The notes under the pieces were generated by a model. That model had not been told where the DNA came from, did not search any database, and saw only the letters and a program-made list of their open reading frames with translations. From contig CDMY01000510.1 in assembly GCA_001179505.1 (NCBI GenBank), positions 88,907-112,397 of the forward strand: a DNA stretch of 23,491 nt, in the 5' to 3' direction. A program made the position numbers and the translations under genes. Below are positions 9,784-18,557 of the stretch, in pieces. The stretch comes from Vitrella brassicaformis (Eukaryota > Sar > Vitrellaceae). Within the stretch, counting starts at the first letter, position 1; every line of letters starts with the position of its first letter.

Positions 9784-11846
9784 ATGGGAGCTTCTTCTTC
9801 TGCTGCTGCTGCGCCTCAGGCAGAGGTGAGTCAAAGCACAACAAACACACACACTCATCGATGTGTCAGAGCATCACTGACACATTCGTTCGCTGGTTTG
9901 ATTGATGTTCGGTTCGTCAGGCAATGCCATCCCCGACGCCGTGCCGTTACAAAGAGGGCAGTCGTGTGCAGATGGTGACCAGCAAGCGGGAGAAGGGCAA
10001 GCAGAGGTGGGTCAAGGCCGACGTGTATCGCATTGAGGAGGGCAGTAGTGGACGGACGGCGCTTCACTTGAGGGAGGTGGGCGGACACCGGGAAGAGTTC
10101 AAAGTGCTGGTGCCGCACAACGAGACCAAGACATCACCGCATGGCCAACAGGTATACGTGACGTCCACACGTCCACTCAATCACCGCACTTGTGGGGTGG
10201 CACGCCCAGGCGCATGGCGGCTTCCGCCTCACTCACAAGAACTTAGCTGATCAGGATGATAACACAACGGTACTCACACACAGCGACACTCGTGACGCGG
10301 CTCACTCTCATGCTGGCTGCTCTCGCTGACTCAGGCCCTTCGTGGTCTTGGCGACGACCATCTGTCTTGTGTCTTCAGCCTCATGACCCCTCGCGAGCTG
10401 TCAGCCCTCCCAACCCTCTCCAAGCAGTGGCCGCAAGTCCGCAAGGGGGCCCTTCGCCAGCAGACGCACATCGCCATCGACTCTTCTACCGAGGACGCCC
10501 GCCAATTCTGGGACAACATGACGCCTGAGGAGGCCTTCCAGCTCGGCAAAAAGCTCGTCAACCTGACGGCCCTCACCCTCGTCCAGCCACGCCACGAGCG
10601 CTCATGGTGTCTGCGCAGCATGATATGCATCGTGGAGGGCCATGCGGCCGGACGTCGGGAGGCGTGCGAGACGAAGGGACAGCAGCACATGTCGAAGGGA
10701 TCGCTGGAGACCGTCGAATTGACTACCACCAGCACTACCACCACCAGCAACAGCTCCCCGCCCTTCCAGCTTTCTCCCCTCACCGAGCCCCCGACCCTCC
10801 ATGCCCTCAGGGCCGTATCTGGTGCCGTCCGACAGCACAGTATCCTTGCCTACAGGGGCTGACGCATGCCTGCACTCGAGAGTGTGGAGCTGTGGGGGGG
10901 TGATGCCGACGACCTGGGCCGATTAATCAGCTCGTCTCAGTCGCTGAAAGAGGTTGGGGGGCGTCGGCGGTCATGGGAGTGGTGGGCGGCTGTGTTTGAG
11001 CACTTTCCTGTCGCATCCGCCGGGCAGCCAGGGCCGCTCAGACACCTCCAGACCATCGGAGGGATCACATGGGCCCACAAGGACGAGGGACAAGTGAGGC
11101 GACTGCAGGTAGGCAACCATCACCCAGGGGAGGCCTCATCTGTCTGTGCGCACACACACGAATGACGTCATTTTCTCTTTGTTTCTTTCTAGGATGTGCT
11201 CTCATCGCGTGGCTGCCGCAGGTCGCTGACAAGGCTCGACGTGGAGATCGCAGCATTCGAGGACCACGACACCCTCTCTGCCCTGCTTGCTGTCGACGGC
11301 TTCATCAACACATGTTGCGTCTCGCCAGACGTGCCGCTCAAGGTGACTGGTGCACCAGGTGACTTCGAGCTGTCGCTCCTCTACGCCGACGCATTCCCCC
11401 CTCGCCCCTCGCCCTTCATCAAGACGGCCATCAAGGATGCGGCACGACAGGCGATAGCCGTGACCTACAGCCTCAGCCAGCATGACCTCACCCACCCTCT
11501 TGACGACCCCAGCCAGGCGGCCGTCGAGATGGCATCGAGCCTCTCATTCGACAAGGCGGAGTATGTGGTGGTTTGCGATGCCATTAGCTTCGTCCCCCCA
11601 CCAGGCACCCCCCCACCCACCCCCGCCATCATCAACCACCTGCAGCAGCTCCCGGGGGCGAGAGATCTGGATGTCTACAGCGCTGTGGGCGTTGCTGCTG
11701 GCCGGCTGTTGGCACAGAAGATGCCCATGCAGGTGGGGCGTGTGTGCTTTGGCGCAGCTGTCAGTGCGCAGGACAGGATCGGCGTGCTGGAGGCGCTGGG
11801 GGAGAGGGTGGCGGTGGGAAATGTCCTACGGTCAGTCTCACTCTGA
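9784..11846 (+). CDS. Tudor-like plus F-box-like protein with one in-frame TGA
   Basis: Four exons (9784-9825, 9921-10151, 10335-11108, 11193-11846) stay in one frame for 566 codons, but codon 267 (10860-10862) is TGA. Exon 1 encodes MGASSS, an N-myristoylation-type start (Gly2, Ser6), and has a good ATG context (ACCATGG). Residues about 23-80 resemble a small Tudor/SH3-like barrel (GSRVQMVTSKRE, then WVKADVYRI). Residues about 92-135 look F-box-like (LGDDHLSCVFSLMTPRELS, then LSKQW). After the TGA the frame resumes at once with LRR-like sequence (MPALESVELWGG) and a C-terminal domain to 566. F-box proteins recruit substrates to SCF ubiquitin ligases, so a substrate-receptor role is possible but unproven. 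The TGA could be a recent null mutation, a sequence error, readthrough or a missed 66-base intron. The last exon might also splice onward at 11831. Confidence 0.55.
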
Positions 11847-11971
11847 GTCGGGTTGGCATGAATGGTGACGACCGCCTACGGTCCTTCGCTGATTTTTCCT
11901 CCTCTCCCGAGTAGCCTACTTAGCGTGAACAGATACACGCTCTGTGCTGCCGGGGCCATCGCAAGCGACTC

Positions 11972-12004
<33 letters not shown>

Positions 12005-12152
12005 TGCCTGACTGCGTGACTCTGTGTCTTTCTCTATGCAAATCGTGCAACTTGCGAATCGGTCGCCACCTCAGTTATTGATACGAAAAGCGCGCAGCGT
12101 TGTGTCGCCAGATCTCGGACGCCAGGCGACTCTGCCTGTGTCCTCGCACATC
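11847..12152. other. Intergenic spacer with a long (TG)n tract
   Basis: The spacer lies between the F-box-like gene and the receptor-like gene. It contains an uninterrupted (TG)n run at about 11974-12002. The stretch near 11914-11975 is open in the frame that would follow a donor at 11831, so an extra 3' exon of the upstream gene cannot be excluded, although its only nearby acceptor (CCCGAG) is weak. Confidence 0.5.
11974..12002. repeat. (TG)n microsatellite
   Basis: About 14 uninterrupted TG units, one of the longest pure dinucleotide runs in the window. Confidence 0.9.
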
Positions 12153-15100
12153 ATGGAGGGCAGATCAGGTTCAGACCCACCTGCATCTTCCTCAGCCAAG
12201 GTCATTGAGGTGCCGACGGTGTCGTCCTGCGCCACCAAGGTCACCACGAGCCTGGATCTGGCACTGGACAGCCGACACGACCACAGCACACTGCCTGTCA
12301 TCATGGAAGAGGAGACTCTCTCGCGCCGGCTGCGCAAGTGCTGCAAGTGTGTGGTGAGTCCGTCAGTGGGTGGGGGAGGGACACACTGACTGACGAACCA
12401 AGCAGATCGCTTTGCTTGCGACTGGGTGTGTGCAGCACGAGTCGCTTCAGATCCTCTGCTGCATACCCTCGTCCATCATCTGGAAGCGGAGGGTAAGGAA
12501 ACGGCACACACGTCATCCCATCTCCCTGGGATCTTTCTGCGTGCTGTGTTGTGCTGTGTTGTGCTGTGCTGTGTTGTGTGTGGTCGGCTGGGCTGGCTCC
12601 ATCTGCAGAAGATGGGTGTGAGCATGCAGAAGATGGACTTCGTCAAGAGGGAGCTGCGCACATTCGTTATCTGGAGCAGGCTGGTGGGTCTGTCCTTCCT
12701 CCCCGATGACAACAACTTTGTGCTCTGGGTCTGGCCTGTCATCATACAAGTGGGTGCCCTGCCCTGCACCACACCTCACCACACTCGCAGAAGGCCTGCA
12801 GCAAATGCTGCACGGGCTGGTTGTCCACGTGATCCATCCATCAATCAGGTGTTGCTGTGGCACACGACATTTGTCAACACGATGGGGCTGTGGTGGTCCG
12901 TCACCTACCAGCACCAGCTGCAGCACATGCAGATGGAAGCATCAGAGGCCAACGGCAGCGATGCGGTACCCATGACTGACTAATCAGAGAGGCACGACCC
13001 ACACACACACATGTTTTGCCTGCTTGTTGTGTGCTGCAGCAGCAGCAGCAGCAGCAGGAGCGTGGCGCCGCGGAGATGAGACAAGAGGAGCCGCTCGACC
13101 CTTTTGTCGTGTTCCTCTTCTTCTCAGCCTCGCTGGCGATTACCGTCTCGTACACCGTGCTGCGCATTCAGTGGTACATCGACACCATGCCATGAGGGAA
13201 GGCCGGCATCCTTTTGTCGTGACTGTGCGTGTGTGTATGGTGCAGGTATAAGAAGGGAGCGACATTCGGCCAGGTGGTGGAGTTCCACCGAGCCCGCGGC
13301 GGGCGCTTCCTGCGTCTGCTGCGTGGGCCGATCGTCGCCAGGCTTGTCATTTCGATTGTGATATGCATCGCGAGCTGGCTCCACTTCACGCTACACGAGT
13401 GAGTGAGTGCGGCACCATGGCATGATGAGGGATGGGCGTGGTTGCAGTGTGGTACGGCGGATCGGTCATTCTTTCGTGACTGTATATGTGTGTTGACCTG
13501 CAGGTACATTTCCAAGTGGGTGCGCGGAAAGGCTGTGGGGCAGTACATTATGCCGGGCTCGGAATGGGAGGGCCTCAACGTCTTCGTGCACGTCAATGTG
13601 ACGATCTCGGCCTTCCTCGGCTACCTCGTCCAACCCATGATCGCGTGAGCACCGAATGAATGAGACCAACACACACACATGGAGACAAAAACGGGACACT
13701 CCCTGTATGTGTGTGTGTGTCTGTGTCCCACCATCGTCAGCGTGTCTGTGGCGGGTCTTTTGTCGACCATCTGCCAGATGCACACCGCGGCCGTTAACTG
13801 CCTCCTCTGGGAGCTCTCGGAGCCTGTGCGCATCCAGGAGAGGCAGCGCAAGCGGCGCATCAACAAGAAGCTCAGTGCCGGTCAGATCAGCCGCTACGAC
13901 AGCTCCGAGCAGCTGCCCCTCATGAACGCCGTGACGGGGCATAGCACCAGTGGCGACCACCTGGCGATGGACGACGACCTGCGCGCGCTGAGTTCCCTGG
14001 TGCAGGGGGGCGGGGAGGGGCGTGAGGGGGCGGGGGAGGACGAAGAAGAGGCTGGCGTCACGTATACACCACAGAGAGTGGCTTACCTTATGGATCTTCA
14101 TCGCAAGTACGTCAGTCAGAAGGGTCAGAGGGAGATCTGACGGTGTTATCGTCATCTTGCTTTGTTGTCGTGTCTGTGTGTGTGTGTGTTTGTTGGGCCT
14201 GAGCCAGAATCGACTCCCTCATCACCCGCAGCAGTCGGGCGGTGCAGCTGCCGATAGCCACCATGTCGCTGCTGTACTTCATCACCTTCCTTACTTGCGC
14301 CTTCCTCTTCGTCTTCCTACCCAAAAAAACACAAGACGTCAACATGGTCATCTGTGTCATCGGCGTCTTCATTACTGTGGGCATCTCATGCTACTGGCTT
14401 CTGAGGGCATCCAGCCAAGTGACGGCCAAGTGCCGCAGACTCGGCGAGACAGCGTCCCTCAACCCCTGGTAGCCACCTGCACACAGGCGACCTGCATACA
14501 CGGGGGCGCCCATTCTGCCGTCATTCGTCTCTCTTCCTCTTCCTCTTCCTCTGTCTCTGTGCGTTGCGTGCAGCCCCAATGCCCTGCTGCACATCGATGT
14601 GGACGAGACGGCCTTGGCCGATGGAGAGGTCGAGGGCTTCATCCACCCCCAGACAGAGACGCCCGCCTACCGCGCGTCCATTCTGCGCGACCACACGATC
14701 GTCATCTCGGCCACCAATGAGCTCGCCGCCCTCCCGCCCCTCTTCCCTCCGTCTTCGCCCTCCACCAGCCCCTCGCACAGGGACAAGAACGAGCCATCGC
14801 CGGTGGTCGAGTCGCCGCTCTCCCTCACGCCACCCAAACAGAGCCGCTCGCTGTCCGAGGGAGAGGCCGTTTCCAACGGCTCGCCCACCACAGCCCCATC
14901 AGCTGCTGCCTCGTCGAGTGGCGGGCCGCCGTGTGTGATCGGCAAGCAGGATGCCGAAGTCCAGACGAGTGGAAGGGACAGAGCAGAGGACGATGCCAGT
15001 GTGCGGCGGCCGCCGTGTGAGGACTGGCTGCAGCAGGTGATGCTGGTGCAGTTTTTCTCGAGCACCAGTAGTGGGTGGCGCGTGTATGACAGCCTGATCA

Positions 15101-15195
15101 CGCCGGAGTTGCTGTCGAGGGTAGTCTACGGGAGCGTCACGATATTCGCCATCGCCATCCAGCGAGTCGTGCTGTCGTACGGCGAAGTCGTGTAG
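12153..15195 (+). CDS. Seven-helix membrane protein, gustatory-receptor-like (GRL) candidate
   Basis: Ten exons (12153-12353, 12436-12492, 12609-12749, 12849-12965, 13040-13173, 13246-13398, 13504-13644, 13741-14106, 14208-14468, 14574-15195) give 730 residues in phase. There is no signal peptide. Hydrophobic helices lie near 123-150, 194-212, 250-264, 292-330 (long, perhaps a bent helix), 452-475, 481-502 and 703-724. Features shared with the insect gustatory/odorant receptor fold are: an N-terminal RLVGLSFLP before the first helix; a long helical cytosolic loop entering helix 5 (YLMDLHRKIDSLITRSSR); helix 6 leading to Cys/basic residues (TAKCRRLGE); and a last helix containing TIFAIAIQ, the same T-x6-Q spacing as the insect TYhhhhhQ motif with Ile for Tyr. 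Large polar inserts sit before helix 5 (about 345-425) and between helices 6 and 7 (about 524-690). The family forms tetrameric ligand-gated cation channels. It could instead be an unrelated 7-helix protein. Confidence 0.6.
13037..13057 (+). repeat. (CAG)n repeat spanning a 3' splice site
   Basis: Seven tandem CAG units cover the acceptor of intron 12966-13039 in the receptor-like gene. The first is taken as the acceptor and the other six encode Gln. Any later unit would also serve as an AG acceptor without shifting the frame. Confidence 0.85.
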
Positions 15196-16426
15196 ACAGC
15201 ACTTACTGTAAGACAGCTATGGATGGAGTCGGTGCGGTGGCTGCGACTGGGGGACTTTTTTTGCTCTCTGCCACCAGCCAGCTGCTGTATAGTAAAGTAA
15301 GTATTTGCTTAAGGGGTAAGGGCCGCGGTCTTTATCGATCGCGTTGTCGGTGTGGTGTGGTGTGGTGTGGGGGTCAGAGGCGGTTTTGACACAGCCGCCG
15401 TCATCTCCATGTGTGTGCGAGTGCATAGATGCTTAGGGGGGCTGGGGGGGAGGGGGAGGTAATTGGTTGAGAGCTGCGTGTGTGCGCGGCCCTGTTTGTG
15501 TCGTGCGGGCCGTCTGGCTGTCTCCTTTCTGTCTAGCCAGCCAGACGAGTGCCAGCGCTTTCCTCCCCCCCTGCTGCTGTGGCAATGATTCGGCTTCCTG
15601 CATTGCATTCAGTGCCGAGAGCTACCGTGTGATCGACCAATTCATTTTGGTGCTGTGTACCCGTGGAAGTCCAGCCGACACAGGCATGGATTTCCCTGAG
15701 TGCATGGCGCCGGGGTGGAACTGGTCAGTCAATCACTCACTCAAGAGCTCTGCTTGATGGCCTGTTTTGTTCATTTGGGCGGGCTGCGGGTGGGTGGGGT
15801 TTGGTTTCATTTGGTGTCTGCCTGCCTGCGACGTACGTGCATCCTTGTTTGAGGGCTCTGGCGACCAAGCTGGAGGGGTGGGGGCTGTGCAGTGAGTGCA
15901 TTTGTGTGTGAGAGTAATGGTGTATGTGTGTGTGTGTAAGGGTAATGGAATGCTGTGTACGTGTAAGGGGCCGGGATGGGTGACGCTATTTCCTGTTTTT
16001 TCTCCTGTCCCTGCCTGCAATGGTGCGGGTGCGCTGCGCTTGGTGTGGACGAGTACGTGACGGGTACGGTACACTGACTGATTGCTGTCCCAACGATTGA
16101 TTCATCCCCATCAGCCAGGCCCCAAATCTCAAGTGACCCTTGCTCCGCTCCATTGATGGATGGAACGACACGCCCGATTGCTTGATGGATCGTCAAGTCC
16201 ACGCACACGCACCCACACACACACTGAGGTGACAGACATGCAGGGTTGCAGAAGCGATAGCTGGACAATAGTCTGTCTGGCTGCAACTAGCGAAATGACT
16301 AACACCAAAGGCTGCCGCGCCGAGCAGCGAACAAAATGCCACAGAATGCATCTCTATGGCCCTACTCACTACACATTGAGTCCATCCATCCATCCATCCG
16401 TCCACCCATCCGGCTCTCTCCATGAG
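15196..16426. other. Long convergent intergenic spacer
   Basis: The spacer lies between the stops of the receptor-like gene (plus) and the GH16 gene (minus). It contains TG-rich runs near 15351-15370 and 15903-15938 and a TCCA repeat near 16380-16408. Open frames such as 15467-15757 have no domain character, no good splice partners and repeat-like composition. I see no gene. Confidence 0.6.
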
Positions 16427-18059
16427 CTAGTCTATGGTGTATATCAGAAGGTAGTCGAAGAAGACGTCTCCCTCCCCACTGACCACCTTGCCGTCGCTCC
16501 CGCCGTAGTAGCAGTCGGGCGGGCTGATTGGGTCTCCCTCAGTCCGGTAGTTGGTGATGGTCGACAGCCACACGTGGAACAGGTTTTTGGGGATCTTCTC
16601 GTACGGCCCGTCGGGCGCACTTGGGCCCGTCTTGGCCCTGACCTCGTGGATGAGGTTTCCGTCGAGGTACCAGGCCGCCCGCTCTCTGTCAAACCACAAG
16701 GAGAAGATGTGGTAGTTGTTGACCAGGCTGAGGCCCCGACCACCAGCGGTGTCTTCATCCTGCTCCGATGACGGCCCGCTCCTGTCTGCATCAACTGTGG
16801 TGGTCTTCCCCTCATCTGGTCTGTCGACGTCGAGTTGTTTGCCGAACTGCCATCTGCTGCCGGTGAGCCGCTCGAGAGTCAGAGGCTGGTACTCACTGTC
16901 GTCTCGGCCCATCCTCGGGCCGCCCCCCGACCATCTGTAGACGCCGTAGTAGAATTCGGAGCGGCCGAACGAGCCGAAGTGCTCGAAGACGTCGAACTCG
17001 CTTCTCGGCTCGTATGACATGGGGTGCAGGTTGTTGCCCCCGTCTGAGTATGACGTCCAGAAGGCCTCGTGCCACCCAGGCGTCTTGGTCATCTTGACAC
17101 GTGTCTCGAAGTAACCGTACCTGCACCACACCAGAGGCCACATCAAACACAGACAGACGGACCTCAGAGAGTCGTCTCTTTCCGACCGACTGACGATTCG
17201 CTTACTGGTATCTTCTTCTGGTGACGACCCCCCCACCCGAGAACCACGCGTAACACGTCTCGTTGATCCGGTACCTCCTTCCGCTCGGCAGCGTCACCTC
17301 TTTGGCCTTCTTGTACGCAAATGGCTTCTCGAGATACCGCAGCCGGATGACCAGCTTGCCCCTCTCCACGCTCACGTAGGACGGATCGCAGAACGAGTTG
17401 CGGCCGCACAGCTGGTGCGGCTGCCGGTACATGAAGGTGTCAAAATCGAGGGAGCCGCCGTCAAAGCCGTCGTAGAGGGCGAACTTGAAGTGCGGCGGGA
17501 GACGCACGGCGGGGCGCGGTCTTGAGGGCAGCCAAAAGGGCGGCGAGTCGGGGACTGTTGCATTTGGCACCCACCACCACACGGGCCGTCTTGGCCGCCC
17601 CTGGCGGTCAAGTGTATCGCGCGCAGGCGAGAAGATTCCTCTTGGCACAGCCAATGGAAACTGCCTTGAATTAGGATAGCCGCCGCCTTGTTGCGCCACC
17701 AGGCCACTATCTTGAGATCTGCCGTCCTTGCTGAGGTTGAGCGGGATGATGATCCAGGCGTCGGCCTCTGCTGGCGGCGGCGGGCGGTCGATGGCGATGA
17801 TAAATCCCTCAGACAAGTCGGGGGCGTCGGCAAGGGATATGCTCTGGATGTCGGTCACAATCGGCTGTGCAAAGAAGAACCTCTCGGGATCGTCATCCTC
17901 CCGCTGCAGCCTTCGCTCGAACAAGGTGGGCCTTCCGTGCCGCTCTGACTTGGTGGCCGGAAATAAGCCTGATGGACCTCTCAGGTAAATGAAGATCAGT
18001 GCAGAGATGAAGGTCAGTGCACAAACGGCCTCGCGGAGATGACTCTGCGCCTGCTGCAT
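16427..18059 (-). CDS. Membrane-anchored glycoside hydrolase family 16 enzyme
   Basis: Two exons, complement of 17206-18059 and 16427-17120, join in phase 2 through an 85-base GT-AG intron to give 515 residues. Residues 12-27 are a hydrophobic helix with no obvious cleavage site, so a type II anchor with a lumenal or extracellular domain is likely. Residues 28-190 are a low-complexity, Pro-rich stem. The GH16 jelly-roll spans about 195-515: FDGGSLD near the start, QYGYFETRVK at 285-294, and the catalytic signature EFDVFE at 326-331, with E326 (expected nucleophile), D328 and E331 (acid/base) intact. SLWFDRERAAWYLDGNLIH is the usual later strand pair. GH16 enzymes cleave or transglycosylate beta-1,3 and related glucans or galactans. 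Substrate cannot be read here; storage or wall beta-glucan is plausible in an alga. An insert at about 395-430 is Asp/Ser-rich. The family call is firm. Confidence 0.88.
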
Positions 18060-18557
18060 TGGGATAGCACTGCCAGTGCATGCATGCGACCCGGTGGGCC
18101 AAACCGGGGGCGCCGGCGAGACGCGTCTCAGGTTCCGGAGAGCGCGTGTCGTCCATCTGTGTTGTCCTGCGGCCTGATGGAGGTGATCCGCCTTGTATTT
18201 TCATAGAATGAGAAACCGGGCTTGGCCGTTATGAAGCTCGCGCCACTTCCGTGAGGCTGAGGCGCTGAGCTGGGAGCTGACAGGGTGTACCGACGTAGGC
18301 CACAGGAGCCGTATCAGGAAGCGCCACAGATCCCCATACCTTCCACGTAAGCAGCGAGCCGGCATAGACGTTAACCCGCGGGGCGGACGGGGCGTCCAGC
18401 AGGCCCTCCCTCTCTGTTGCGCGTGTGTGCTGTCAGATAAACACCGCTGTAGAGATTCCGAGATCCCGCGAAGGAAGTGAGATCGTGAAACACATCGTGA
18501 AGGAAGATGAGAGCGGCGGGTGCGTTTGAGTGATGTGTGGGCGTGCTCAAGAGGCTG
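18060..18557. promoter_or_regulatory. Divergent intergenic region with a TGCATGC-type element
   Basis: The spacer is 498 bases between the GH16 gene (minus) and the coiled-coil gene (plus), presumably holding both promoters. TGCATGCATGC occurs at 18077-18087, about 18 bases upstream of the GH16 ATG. TGCATGCA is a motif bound by some apicomplexan AP2 factors, but one palindromic copy may be chance. I see no convincing exon here. Confidence 0.45.

Noticed and set aside
10815-10880. A 66-base intron that would remove the in-frame TGA of the F-box-like gene
   Set aside because: It keeps the frame, but its acceptor (CTCGAG) has a disfavoured G at -3 and the removed sequence looks coding. It is kept only as an alternative explanation.
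12540-12585. Tandem TGTTGTGC-like units resembling a CRISPR or minisatellite array
   Set aside because: The units are contiguous with no spacers and sit inside the intron 12493-12608, consistent with an intronic simple repeat.
15467-15757. A 96-codon plus-strand open frame in the convergent spacer
   Set aside because: It has no recognisable motif, no splice partner and biased composition, and lies where 3' flanks are expected.
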